From Sphingobacterium lactis (GTDB taxonomy: Bacteria; Bacteroidota; Bacteroidia; Sphingobacteriales; Sphingobacteriaceae), in NCBI RefSeq assembly GCF_011046555.1, contig NZ_CP049246.1, positions 3,100,001 through 3,164,000 of the forward strand: a DNA stretch of 64,000 nucleotides. Direction: 5' to 3'. Under the pieces are notes generated by a model, which made no database searches, was not told where the DNA came from, and worked only from the letters and a program-made list of their open reading frames with translations. The position numbers and the translations under genes are program-made. Below are positions 52,512 to 61,625 of this stretch, in pieces (position 1 is the stretch's first letter; each line of letters opens with the position of its first letter).

Positions 52512-52937
52512 CTACAAAGATAACTGTAAAATGGGATAATCCTTACCTGCGCCGTCCTTTTCCAACCGTCCGACCTGCCGAAATCCATACTTTCTGTAAA
52601 ACCCCACGGCCTGCTCATTCTGTTCATTGACATCCACCTCCTGAATGCCAAGTTCGGCGATCGCAAATTGCAGGAGCTTTCCTCCATATCCCTTACCTCG
52701 GACATCTGCATGGACGAACAACATTTCCAGCGCCGTGCCTGAGACAGCAGCAAAAGCCTTGATCCCTGCATCCTCCAGGATATATATAGCCAAATTCGGC
52801 AGGTATTCATTCGGGATTGCAGCTTGGAAGAAGTTGAAGTCCTCCGGTTTTAAGAAATCATGCGTAGCGCGGACCGCGGATTCCCACACCTCCATTAACG
52901 GGGTATAATCGGTACTTACATATTGTTTTATCTCCAT
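52512..52937 (-). CDS. GNAT-family N-acetyltransferase
   Basis: 141 residues from MEIKQYVSTDYTPLMEVWE; a start ten codons further upstream is less likely. LEMLFVHADVRGKGYGGKLL (about residues 70-89) is the acetyl-CoA-binding motif with the RGKGYGG loop, followed by QAVGFYRKYGFRQVGR, the usual C-terminal motif. It transfers an acetyl group from acetyl-CoA to an unknown amine substrate in the cytoplasm. Confidence 0.88.
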   Translation of the reverse strand: MEIKQYVSTDYTPLMEVWESAVRATHDFLKPEDFNFFQAAIPNEYLPNLAIYILEDAGIKAFAAVSGTALEMLFVHADVRGKGYGGKLLQFAIAELGIQEVDVNEQNEQAVGFYRKYGFRQVGRLEKDGAGKDYPILQLSL

Positions 52938-52975
52938 AGGCCTACGAAGTACGGACAATAAGTCCACAAATCAAA

Positions 52976-53001
52976 GAAGCCGCTCCAGTTGGAGCGGCTT
53001 C
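52976..53001 (-). terminator. Terminator of the ABC-M1 operon
   Basis: GAAGCCGCTCC (52976-52986) pairs with GGAGCGGCTTC (52991-53001) around AGTT; the minus-strand tail is TTTGATTTG, a weak T run. It lies just beyond the permease-peptidase stop. Confidence 0.65.
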
Positions 53002-53004
53002 CGT

Positions 53005-56000
53005 TTAAATTTTAAAACGATTATCATTGGAATCGGTATCGACAAGCTTGTTGTTTGGGTCAATGCCGACCTCAACCGGCTTCTCATCAACCACCACCTT
53101 AACCTTGTTGTTGATCTTGTCAACCTTGATCCGTTTGGCATAAATAGGATGATCGATCTTGAAACCGTCTTTTTCCTTTTGTTCGCCATAGATTCCCAAA
53201 TCTATATAATCCTGTAAAGGCAGGGATTGCACCGTTGATTTTCCGTTTTTGAAAGCCAATGCTGTTCCTTTGGCATCTTCATAGCTTTTCTTACCCGTTG
53301 GGTCAGTTCTGTACTTGGATACCAAGAATTCCATCTCGACTTCATATTTACCATTCGCTAAAGGCTTCACCTTTGCGGTCTTCACACTGTTATCGTATAT
53401 GGTGACCGTTTCAAAAAGGTCCTTCACCAGATATTGAAGGCTATCCGGCACGCGAGGGCGCAGCATATCCACGAACTCAATCGATGTGGTATATGGTGGC
53501 TGTTGGAAAGCAACTTTCGCGGTATAATCCTTCAGGAAGGTATTGAACGCCTTCTCACCCAGGTAATCGCTCATGGCATACATCACCAACGATCCCTTGT
53601 TATAATGAATGTAAGGCTGATTCTCATTGTACATCAACGGATTTTCCCGAATAAACTCAGTAGATCTGCCCATCAGGTATTGATCCAATGCATCTTTCAA
53701 AAAGCGGCGCATTTGTCCCTTTCCATAGGTCTGCTCCAGCACTTTCAAGGAACTGTATTCCGCCAATGATTCGGACATCATGGTGGATCCCTTGGCAAAA
53801 GCACCGATCACCTGATGTGCCCACCATTGGTGCGCAAATTCATGCGAAACCACAGAGTACGGATAATCTACGGCATTCGGGTCCTTATCATCCACCTGGG
53901 CGATAAATCCGATACCTTCCGAGAATGGAACCGTATTGGCAAAGGCCTGTGCGAATGTACCATGGGTCTGCGGGAATTCGATCACGCGCATCTGGTTGAA
54001 CTGATACGGACTGAAATTGGCTTCGTAATAATCCAAGGATTTCTTCATCGACGCCATCATCCGGTCCAGATTGAACTCATGTCCCTTGTGGTAATAGATT
54101 TCCAGGTTCTTGCCTTTATATTTCTCTTTCTTCACTTCGAATTTGGCAGAAATAAAGGCAAAGAAATTCAAAATCGGTGCATCCATTTTGTAATGGAAGT
54201 AGCGCTTGCCATCCTTTTCCCATTCCTTCTGCAGGTATCCCGGTGCGATCGCAATCTGATCGGTACTTGTGCTGACAATGGCTTCGAAATTGATCCAATC
54301 CGCATCCTTGGAAATGTAATTGTTCCCCAGTTTGCTGCTATCGCGAGGATCCGGCATCCGGTCTTTTTCTGGCAAGCCGTATTTCTTACGCACGCGGTTA
54401 TCCTGAAGTTCACCCTGCTCCGAATAACTCAGCACCGGAATGATCATATTGTTCATGAATGTTCCGTTCCGCAACACGGGCGATCGGTCATTCAGAAACC
54501 CATTGGGTTTATTCTCTAAGGTGTAATTGATGTTTAAGGTTTCTCCCGGCATGAGCGGCTGCTCCAGCTTGTAAAGGTTCACGAAAATTTTCTTATCCTC
54601 ATGGACCAATTTTGCCTTTTTACCGAAATCAGCTTTCGTAATGATATCCGGCGTGAGGTTCATGAAAATGGTATCGATTGGACGATCGGTTTTATTTTGA
54701 TACGTATAATCCGCTTTCATGACAAACGTACGCTGGTCGGGATCAATATCCATCGTGACCTTGGCGTCCGTCAGGCGTGGAATAGGATTGTTCAAGAACC
54801 GGCCATATTGTTTTTCATATTCTACCGACATCTCCTCCTGCTCCAGCGAGGAGTAATGCTTGTCCTTGATGTTCGTTTCATGATAGATAGCATACCCCAA
54901 CCCCAAGAATGCAACCAGGAACAATGCCAAAGGTACCAATGTCGCTGCATTGTAGCGGTGGGCCATTAAAGCCAACTTATCTTTCACTCCAGCGATTATC
55001 CCACGTCTCCATAACAATAAGGTGAGCGTGAATAGGAATAGACCGAACAGGATCCAATAAAAACGATAAGCAAAGAAGCTTTTCATATCGCCATACCCAT
55101 TCATATCCGAATAGCTGAATCCAGGTCCGGCATTCGGTTTGAAAATCTGTTGCTCAACACCGATCTGCGACAAGAAAGGTACGCCGATCACAACGATTAG
55201 ACATACGATAAATCCGACAAAATAGTTCTTGAAAAGATTCTGTATGAACAGAGCAAAGAAAATAAGGTAAGTATATTTCAACGTATTCAGCACAAACAGT
55301 TCATAGATGTAGTGGCCGAATTCAAAGTTGTAATATCCGCGATAGACCTGATATACGACACCATTCAATAGCGTAACTAAGCTGACGGTCCATACCATGA
55401 GGAATAAGGCAATAACCTTGGAAAATGCCAGCACCCAATTCGGAACGGCTGTTGCCTCGATCAATAGGAACATATTGGTCTGTCTGGAACGCTGCACCAA
55501 CATCCCCGAAAACAACAGGATCATAATCATCAGAAAGAACCCATAGATCCCGTTCATAGAAAGCAATACCTGCCAGGTAACCGGATAGGTAATGGTGCCA
55601 AACAATTCACTGGATACCGATATAACGACCAGGACAAACAGAAACGCAATGATCAGCAGAATGATGAAGCTCCAATTCCGCAAGAGGTATTTAAAATCCA
55701 CCCAGGCCAATCGTCCTGCAAGCTTGATATTCTCCAGGAAGCCATAGTTGATATCCACTTTCGGCAGCGCAATACGAATGATACTGCCAAAGTTGTTCTT
55801 GGTTGCCCGCTCACCTGATTTTGCCTTCTTGAAGGAAATACCGAGCTGTGAGAAGCTGAATTTATAATATACCAGCCCAAGGACAACGGCAGCAAGCCCC
55901 AACCAGATCAACCGGTTATAGAGCAAGACACCCGATAAAGGCAGATTATTGACGTTCTGTTCATCCACCGACCAATAGCGTGTAAAGTATAGGATCGGTT

Positions 56001-56652
56001 GGAATCCGAACGGATCAAACAAGGCAACCAAGTATCTGTTATCCACGTTCTGGGTTGCACTATCCAATAAGGTCTGCAATAAGAACAGAACCAGGACGAA
56101 CACAAAGCCCACATAAATATTCCGGCTGAAGGTAACGAGCGCAAAGATGATACTTCCGAATAGAATGAAATTGGGAACGACCGTAATAAAAAATCCGTTC
56201 ACATACGCCATCAGATTATTCGGCCCTAGCAGATCCTTGTTGATACCTGGATAGAATTGTCCCAGATAAAAGGCCAACAAGCACATGAGTGCAATAAAGG
56301 TTACGACGGTGAGGGCGCTCAGAAATTTAGCGGCCAAATAGTCCAATTTCCGTAAGGGGTATGAAAATAACAGGGTATGCACATTATACAGGTAATCTCT
56401 ATACACTGCCGCGCCTATGATGGTCGGCAACAGGAAGTACAATAACGTAGAGAAACTGTTCATGAAACCCGCAATACTGATTGGGGAATTGATGTATACC
56501 GGATTGGAAGTCGTGGCCGTAATGCCATCAAAAGCACCTAAACTCGAAATGGTCGTAAAGAAGGCCAATATAAAATAGATCGCACAATACACATAGAACA
56601 CCGGCTGCTTCAGCCAGCGTTTTATCTCAAAGTTGAAAATCGTACTAAACAT
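53005..56652 (-). CDS. ABC-2 permease fused to an M1-type aminopeptidase domain
   Basis: 1215 residues. Residues about 1-280 and 310-600 contain two sets of roughly six membrane helices of the ABC-2 type, the second ending in a helix near residue 590. From about residue 620 the chain is soluble and outside the membrane. The zinc motif is HEFAHQWWAHQ (His937, Glu938, His941) with a Glu at about 961 in SESLAEYSSL, as in gluzincin (M1) peptidases. The protein is encoded with an ATPase that overlaps it by eight bases. The combination suggests a transporter that couples export or sensing of a peptide to its hydrolysis in the periplasm, but the substrate is unknown. Confidence 0.88.
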   Translation of the reverse strand: MFSTIFNFEIKRWLKQPVFYVYCAIYFILAFFTTISSLGAFDGITATTSNPVYINSPISIAGFMNSFSTLLYFLLPTIIGAAVYRDYLYNVHTLLFSYPLRKLDYLAAKFLSALTVVTFIALMCLLAFYLGQFYPGINKDLLGPNNLMAYVNGFFITVVPNFILFGSIIFALVTFSRNIYVGFVFVLVLFLLQTLLDSATQNVDNRYLVALFDPFGFQPILYFTRYWSVDEQNVNNLPLSGVLLYNRLIWLGLAAVVLGLVYYKFSFSQLGISFKKAKSGERATKNNFGSIIRIALPKVDINYGFLENIKLAGRLAWVDFKYLLRNWSFIILLIIAFLFVLVVISVSSELFGTITYPVTWQVLLSMNGIYGFFLMIMILLFSGMLVQRSRQTNMFLLIEATAVPNWVLAFSKVIALFLMVWTVSLVTLLNGVVYQVYRGYYNFEFGHYIYELFVLNTLKYTYLIFFALFIQNLFKNYFVGFIVCLIVVIGVPFLSQIGVEQQIFKPNAGPGFSYSDMNGYGDMKSFFAYRFYWILFGLFLFTLTLLLWRRGIIAGVKDKLALMAHRYNAATLVPLALFLVAFLGLGYAIYHETNIKDKHYSSLEQEEMSVEYEKQYGRFLNNPIPRLTDAKVTMDIDPDQRTFVMKADYTYQNKTDRPIDTIFMNLTPDIITKADFGKKAKLVHEDKKIFVNLYKLEQPLMPGETLNINYTLENKPNGFLNDRSPVLRNGTFMNNMIIPVLSYSEQGELQDNRVRKKYGLPEKDRMPDPRDSSKLGNNYISKDADWINFEAIVSTSTDQIAIAPGYLQKEWEKDGKRYFHYKMDAPILNFFAFISAKFEVKKEKYKGKNLEIYYHKGHEFNLDRMMASMKKSLDYYEANFSPYQFNQMRVIEFPQTHGTFAQAFANTVPFSEGIGFIAQVDDKDPNAVDYPYSVVSHEFAHQWWAHQVIGAFAKGSTMMSESLAEYSSLKVLEQTYGKGQMRRFLKDALDQYLMGRSTEFIRENPLMYNENQPYIHYNKGSLVMYAMSDYLGEKAFNTFLKDYTAKVAFQQPPYTTSIEFVDMLRPRVPDSLQYLVKDLFETVTIYDNSVKTAKVKPLANGKYEVEMEFLVSKYRTDPTGKKSYEDAKGTALAFKNGKSTVQSLPLQDYIDLGIYGEQKEKDGFKIDHPIYAKRIKVDKINNKVKVVVDEKPVEVGIDPNNKLVDTDSNDNRFKI

Positions 56653-57532
56653 GAACGCTATCCGACTTTAGGGTTACAAAATAGACATCTTCCAGGATAG
56701 GCGTGGCTGGTCCAAAGGATTCATGTGGCTGCTGATCCTGATAAACCCGGATATTTAGGCTATTGTCTTGATTGTAGTTCGATGAAATGATATTGTATTG
56801 TGCATTATGTGCCTCAAATTCTTCACGGCTGATTTTCTTCTTCCAAATCTTACCTTCCAGTGCGTCCGTACCGGCCTGCGATGTGCCGCGGAACAGCACC
56901 TTACCCCCGTTCAAAATCGCCAATTCATGGCAGAGCTCACGAACGTCATCCACGATGTGCGTGGAGAAGATCACGGTATGTTGTGCACCAATTTCACGGA
57001 GTACGTTCAAGAAACGATGACGCTCTGCCGGGTCCAATCCCGCTGTGGGTTCATCGACAATAATCAATTTCGGATTGTTCAATAACATCTGGGCGATCCC
57101 AAAACGTTGTTTCATCCCTCCGGAATAGCCACTCACGCTTTTATTGCGGAAATCATACAGATTGGTGATTTCCAGAACCTCCTGAACAATTTTATTGCGG
57201 TCAGACTTTTTGCTGATCCCCTTTAGATCGGCAAAATAGTGCAACAGGTCCTCGGCAGACAGATTGGGATACACGCCAAACTCCTGAGGAAGATAACCCA
57301 ATACGCGGCGCAAAGCATTGTTATCCTGAAGAACATCGATGTCTCCGAATTGAATGCTGCCCGAATCTGGGCGTTGCAAGGTGGCTATCGTGCGCATCAG
57401 CGAGGATTTTCCAGCACCGTTTGGCCCAAGAAGACCAAACATGCCCGGACCAATCTCTAAATTCACGTTATCTAGCGCTTTAACGCCATTGTTATAGGTT
57501 TTAGTCAGGTTACTAATTTTAAGCTCCGTCAT
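56645..57532 (-). CDS. ABC transporter ATPase partner of the permease-peptidase
   Basis: 295 residues. Walker A GPNGAGKSS (about 36-44), signature SGGMKQRFG, Walker B LIIVDEPTAGLD and switch FSTHIVDD are intact. It is the drug/peptide-type ATPase that serves ABC-2 permeases. The last eight bases overlap the permease start, so they are co-translated. No helper gene is nearby. Confidence 0.92.
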   Translation of the reverse strand: MTELKISNLTKTYNNGVKALDNVNLEIGPGMFGLLGPNGAGKSSLMRTIATLQRPDSGSIQFGDIDVLQDNNALRRVLGYLPQEFGVYPNLSAEDLLHYFADLKGISKKSDRNKIVQEVLEITNLYDFRNKSVSGYSGGMKQRFGIAQMLLNNPKLIIVDEPTAGLDPAERHRFLNVLREIGAQHTVIFSTHIVDDVRELCHELAILNGGKVLFRGTSQAGTDALEGKIWKKKISREEFEAHNAQYNIISSNYNQDNSLNIRVYQDQQPHESFGPATPILEDVYFVTLKSDSVHV

Positions 57533-57834
57533 AGTTTATTGTATTGTTTAGTTAATGTATAAGTCGCATGCATTGGTTTTTTGTAACAAAAAATAACAAA
57601 AATTTTCCCAACAAATCCAAAAGCGACTGGAATTTAAGCATTTAAGTGTAAATTCCAGGCATCTTCTGAAGGCAAGATTTACAGGTCGAACTAGTGATCT
57701 AATTATCAGCCACAATTTTGACCAAGGCCATTTACAATAAAAACTATTTATTATATTTCGTTAAATATTCCAGGGGTAAATAATTAAAATTATTCCTTTA
57801 AGGAAAAAAACAGACCAATAATTAGATCCCGAGC
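57533..57834. other. Divergent intergenic region before the ABC operon and the next gene
   Basis: 302 bp, AT-rich. TTTTTTGT-A-ACAAAAAA is an 8-bp inverted repeat around one base near 57585. No clear TAnnTTTG box for either gene was found, and no ORF or RNA gene. Confidence 0.5.
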
Positions 57835-58455
57835 ATGGTTAAGAAAAGTGTATTACAGAAACTATCCGATCAGGAGTTGTTTCGTTATCTCTCGCCCACG
57901 AACAGATCCGTTCCGGAAGCCGTTCGGTATGCCTATGACATTCTTCGCGAAAGAGGCCATGGATTTACGACGGAAGAGCACGACCGCATTGAGGGCATTA
58001 TTAAGGGAAAGATTGAGGCGGAACAATATGAAGCATTGCAAAGGCACAAAAATTTCGATGAAAATCTCACGTTTGATGAAGATGCCGTTGAGTTGTATCC
58101 GAATTGGGGGATCTTGGTATTCAGTATTGTATTCGGCCCCTTTTTAGCATCTTTCCTTCAGTTTTATAATTTCCTGAAAATCAAAAAGACATGGCCTGCA
58201 ATCTTTTCCTTAGGTTTTGGCGCATTTTACCTGTTACCGAAACTATTGACTCCTGAATTGCTGTCCAAAATACCTTTAGTGATTAACCTGGGTGCAAGCA
58301 TTATCTTTTTACCTTTTTTTGGCTTAGGTTTCATAGGGTTAATGCTGATCAATAGGGAGTTTATGCCCAAAGACATCAAGTACCGACCTAAGCCCTTGGT
58401 TTTCCCCCTATTACTCTATATCGTGATCACCATAGTAAAGCTTTATTATTTATAA
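57835..58455 (+). CDS. Membrane protein of unknown function
   Basis: 206 residues. The N-terminal 70 residues are a charged helical region (LSDQELFRYLSPTNR, then AYDILRERGHGFTTEEHDRIE) of a type seen in front of various Bacteroidota membrane proteins. The rest has four hydrophobic segments (about 92-112, 120-137, 150-172, 190-206). I do not recognise the family. It is transcribed alone, away from the ABC operon, and no terminator of its own was identified. Confidence 0.68.
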   Translation: MVKKSVLQKLSDQELFRYLSPTNRSVPEAVRYAYDILRERGHGFTTEEHDRIEGIIKGKIEAEQYEALQRHKNFDENLTFDEDAVELYPNWGILVFSIVFGPFLASFLQFYNFLKIKKTWPAIFSLGFGAFYLLPKLLTPELLSKIPLVINLGASIIFLPFFGLGFIGLMLINREFMPKDIKYRPKPLVFPLLLYIVITIVKLYYL

Positions 58456-58491
58456 GGACCGAAAACTGGACAAGCGAAAAATTTCAGCATT

Positions 58492-58521
58492 AAAAAAAGG
58501 TGGCCATATCATAGCCACCTT
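58492..58521 (-). terminator. Terminator of the M48 peptidase gene
   Basis: AAGGTGGC (58497-58504) pairs with GCCACCTT (58514-58521); the minus strand continues with a run of T. 31 bp beyond the stop. Confidence 0.8.
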
Positions 58522-58551
58522 CTTCAAATGTATCTTACAAAGGTCTAAACC

Positions 58552-59352
58552 TTATTTTTTGTAGTATTTCATTGCTTCTGGAATCAACGCCTGCAATTGG
58601 CTGATACGACGCGCATCACTAGGGTGGGTGCTCAACCATTCAGGGTTTTTACCCGATTTACCAGCGGCCATTCTTTCCCAGAACTTCACCGACTCACGTG
58701 GATCATATCCTGCCATAGCCATTAAGATCAATCCTGCTTTATCCGCAGCAAGCTCATCTTTTCTAGAGAAACTCAATGAACCCACTTGGTAACCGATACC
58801 ATACAACTGGTTGAACAGACCGGTATATTTACTGTTGCTGATCGCGCCTGCAGCACCGATCACTTGAGCGCCAAACTGTGCGGCCATTGCATTGGAATAT
58901 TGTGCAACAGAGTGCTCTTCAATAGCGTGGGCAATCTCATGACCCATTACCGTAGCCAGACCTGCATCATTCTGCGCAACAGGAAGAATACCTGTATATA
59001 CAGCTACCTTTCCACCTGGCATACACCATGCATTCACTTGGTCACTGTTGATCAAATTAAATTCCCAGTTGAAGTTATATTGATCCGCAACCCCCAATTG
59101 TTTTAAATATTGATTGGCAGCCATGGCAATATTGTTACCTACGCGTTTTACCTGCGTTGCTGCAGATGTACCGGTAACAACCTTGGAACCGTTCTTACTC
59201 AAGAAATCTTTATATGCTAATGAAGCCTGATCGTTGATTGTTTGTGAATCCACCAATTTCAGGTACTTGCGACCCGTAATCGCTGAGGTGGCACATCCGA
59301 ATAGGGTGGCTCCCAGCAACACCATGGATGTATATTTAAAAATTCGTTTCAT
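58552..59352 (-). CDS. M48-family metallopeptidase lipoprotein (LoiP/BepA-like)
   Basis: 266 residues. The leader ends at ATLFGC (Cys20), a lipobox. The zinc motif is MGHEIAHAIEEH (His138, Glu139, His142), and KDELAADKAGLILMA supplies the third ligand. Relatives degrade misfolded outer-membrane proteins in the periplasm. There is no C-terminal TPR region, so it is closer to LoiP than to BepA. It is transcribed alone. Confidence 0.9.
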   Translation of the reverse strand: MKRIFKYTSMVLLGATLFGCATSAITGRKYLKLVDSQTINDQASLAYKDFLSKNGSKVVTGTSAATQVKRVGNNIAMAANQYLKQLGVADQYNFNWEFNLINSDQVNAWCMPGGKVAVYTGILPVAQNDAGLATVMGHEIAHAIEEHSVAQYSNAMAAQFGAQVIGAAGAISNSKYTGLFNQLYGIGYQVGSLSFSRKDELAADKAGLILMAMAGYDPRESVKFWERMAAGKSGKNPEWLSTHPSDARRISQLQALIPEAMKYYKK

Positions 59353-59423
59353 AAGTCTTGATTTAGTTTATCTAATACGTTTATACTATTTAAAAGTATT
59401 AAACAAAACTTGTACCCAAAAGT

Positions 59424-60074
59424 TTAAACTTGCGTTTTTTTCTTGAACAAATATATCTTGGACTCCTTGCCTTTCAGCAAGCGTTCGATATTTTTCTGAT
59501 GGGTAACCAGAATTAGGGCACAAATGGCAATTCCGTAGAGTAGTATGGAAGGAACCGTTGTTTTAAAGATAAAGGCGATGCTAAAAGGAAAGGTAAAACC
59601 GGCCATGATGGAACTCAGGGATACATAATGGGTAATGAACAACACCAATAGAAATACCGATACGCACATCAGTGCAGCAGGCCAATGGATGGCGAGCACC
59701 ATACCAAATAGCGTTGCTACCCCCTTCCCCCCTCGGAATCCCGCAAAAATGGGAAATAAATGTCCCAGTACCGCGATTACGCCCAGTGCAAGCTGCACAT
59801 TGACGAACTGCGGACCATCATGCGTCCCGACGATGGAACTGTCCAGCAGATAAGGGAGATTTGTCGCTGTCCATCCTTTCAAAATATCGACGAACATCAC
59901 TATAGATCCCGCTTTTTTCCCTAAAACCCGAAACGTATTGGTTGCGCCCGCGTTCCCACTTCCATACTCCCGCACGTCCACTCCATAAAACGCCTGACCA
60001 AACCAAACCGCTGTGGGGATAGATCCAAAAAGGTATGCTAAGATGACTATTCCGACCAGATATATTGATACCAT
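59424..60074 (-). CDS. plsY: Glycerol-3-phosphate acyltransferase PlsY
   Basis: 216 residues with about five membrane helices. YLFGSIPTAVWFGQ (about residues 14-27), the loop YGSGNAGATNTFRVLGK (about residues 36-52) and GFRGGKGVAT (about residues 110-119) are the conserved motifs that bind the acyl-phosphate and glycerol-3-phosphate. It makes lysophosphatidic acid, the first step of phospholipid synthesis. It follows nadC by 13 bp and is co-transcribed with it. Confidence 0.94.
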   Translation of the reverse strand: MVSIYLVGIVILAYLFGSIPTAVWFGQAFYGVDVREYGSGNAGATNTFRVLGKKAGSIVMFVDILKGWTATNLPYLLDSSIVGTHDGPQFVNVQLALGVIAVLGHLFPIFAGFRGGKGVATLFGMVLAIHWPAALMCVSVFLLVLFITHYVSLSSIMAGFTFPFSIAFIFKTTVPSILLYGIAICALILVTHQKNIERLLKGKESKIYLFKKKTQV

Positions 60075-60087
60075 TTACAGCAATTTT

Positions 60088-60945
60088 CTATATAAGTTTA
60101 GCTTTCAAACTCAAATCCAAGCTCTTAACGGTATGCGTTAGGGCACCAACGGAAATGTAATCTACACCTGCTTTCGCATAATCCGCAATGGTTTCCAACT
60201 TAATACCGCCCGAAGCCTCCGTTACCAATCGACCATCCACCATCGCTACAGCTTCCTGTACCTGCGCTGGCGTAAAGTTGTCAAACATGACGCGGTCGAC
60301 CGTTGGCAAGGCCAACACTTCTTGAAGCTCTTCAAAATTACGTACTTCTACTTCAATCTGTATACCTAAATCATTTAGTTTTTTGTAGGCGAATGCCGCT
60401 TTTACCGCTTCAGAGATACCGCCTGCATAATCCACATGGTTATCCTTGATCAGGATCATGTCGTACAGTCCGAAGCGATGGTTTACACCACCTCCGATCT
60501 CAACGGCTTTCTTTTCCAGGAAACGCAGCAATGGTGTGGTCTTACGCGTGTCCAGCACCTTGGCTTTGGTACCAGCAACGGCAAGAACATATTTCGATGT
60601 TTGGGTGGCAATGCCGGACATACGTTGCATAATGTTGAGCACCAGGCGCTCCCCTTTTAAGATCGTATGGATATTGCCCTTTAAACGAAAAGCGATGTCG
60701 CCAGGGCGTACCGCGGAACCGTCCGAAATAAGTTGCTCGAATTCCATGTCGCTATCCAGCTGATGGAAAATCTCAGCAGCGACATCAACACCGGCTAGAA
60801 TGCCAAGTTCTTTAACCAACAATTGTGCTTGTCCTAATTGGTCTTCTTTTATGGTAGATAAGGAAGTATAATCCCCTGCCCCTACATCCTCTACAAGTGC
60901 TTCTTGTACAAAATGTACTAGTTTATCTTTGAACTCTTTCTCCAT
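60088..60945 (-). CDS. nadC: Nicotinate-nucleotide pyrophosphorylase (carboxylating)
   Basis: 285 residues. EDVGAGDYTSLSTI near the N-terminus, RMSGIATQTSKYV, LDTRKTTPLLRFLEK and HRFGLYDMILIKDNH are the family motifs that bind PRPP and quinolinate. The enzyme makes nicotinate mononucleotide from quinolinate in NAD synthesis. It is the middle gene of DUF4783-nadC-plsY; this order with gpmI divergent is common in Bacteroidota. Confidence 0.95.
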   Translation of the reverse strand: MEKEFKDKLVHFVQEALVEDVGAGDYTSLSTIKEDQLGQAQLLVKELGILAGVDVAAEIFHQLDSDMEFEQLISDGSAVRPGDIAFRLKGNIHTILKGERLVLNIMQRMSGIATQTSKYVLAVAGTKAKVLDTRKTTPLLRFLEKKAVEIGGGVNHRFGLYDMILIKDNHVDYAGGISEAVKAAFAYKKLNDLGIQIEVEVRNFEELQEVLALPTVDRVMFDNFTPAQVQEAVAMVDGRLVTEASGGIKLETIADYAKAGVDYISVGALTHTVKSLDLSLKAKLI

Positions 60946-61020
60946 TTATCGACTTAAAATTAAGCGAAGATGAATAAAAATATATTTATTTGAAAACTTA
61001 AGATAAGAAAAAATAACAGA

Positions 61021-61434
61021 TTATTCGATACGAAGCTCTGTAATTAGTGCATCCCCACCAACTTGTGTAAATTTAACGAACACACGATAGCTGCCCTGTC
61101 CTGTGGCCATTTGGTAGACAATATAAAAGTTTGAGCTGTTCTTGCCTGTTCGTTGAACTTGCTTTACGTCGGTTGCTTTGGTGGTTCTGAAAAAGTCACC
61201 GAGAATCACTTCCGCTTGGAATTTGGAATAATATCCCGATTCATTCTTGATGGAAAGTGAAACGTTCTGGCCGAAGAAATTACCTACATTTTTGGAATTG
61301 TTGGATTTTAGGGCCGTAAGGAGCTGTGACCCTACATCGCCTTGCCAATTGGCAAAAGCAACCATAGGGAAGAGCATCACCATGATGGCGATCTGCGCAA
61401 TTATTACCTTAAAACCTTTTACCTGTTGTAGCAT
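61021..61434 (-). CDS. DUF4783 periplasmic protein
   Basis: 137 residues. The signal peptide ends near VAFANW (about residue 28). The mature part (GDVGSQLLTALKSNNSKNV, then FFGQNVSLSIKNESGYYSKFQ and VLGDFF) is the DUF4783 domain, which has an NTF2-like look. Function unknown. It is the first gene before nadC and plsY, 75 bp upstream of nadC. Confidence 0.82.
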   Translation of the reverse strand: MLQQVKGFKVIIAQIAIMVMLFPMVAFANWQGDVGSQLLTALKSNNSKNVGNFFGQNVSLSIKNESGYYSKFQAEVILGDFFRTTKATDVKQVQRTGKNSSNFYIVYQMATGQGSYRVFVKFTQVGGDALITELRIE

Positions 61435-61589
61435 TATTGATTCGGCTTTAGCAGTACCTGAATGAGCGTTTGCCTCTTTTCCAGGTTACTTTTTCTCTCC
61501 GCTCTTTTGCATACCAAAACTATGCCAATTTAACTTTGTAATTAACATGTTTCATTATAGTTCAAGTGCAAAACCTTACGGGGTACTTA

Positions 61590-61621
61590 TTGTACTTTTT
61601 ACAGAATATAAAGTATATTTG
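61590..61621 (+). promoter_or_regulatory. Promoter of gpmI with the -7 box almost at the start codon
   Basis: TTG (61590-61592), a 21-bp spacer and TATATTTG (61614-61621) is a full promoter match. The ATG at 61626 follows after four bases, so the mRNA is leaderless or nearly so. An ATG at 61566 in the same frame lies upstream of the promoter and is rejected. Confidence 0.65.
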
Positions 61622-61625
61622 TGTA

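Noticed and set aside
51763-52937. AAA ATPase plus GNAT as a toxin-antitoxin or defence module
   Set aside because: Both are ordinary single-domain housekeeping-type proteins, no nuclease or other effector is present, and there is no sign of horizontal transfer.
53434-54519. A plus-strand frame of more than 200 codons opposite the permease-peptidase gene
   Set aside because: No recognisable domain or signal, and it is embedded in a gene with clear zinc-peptidase motifs.
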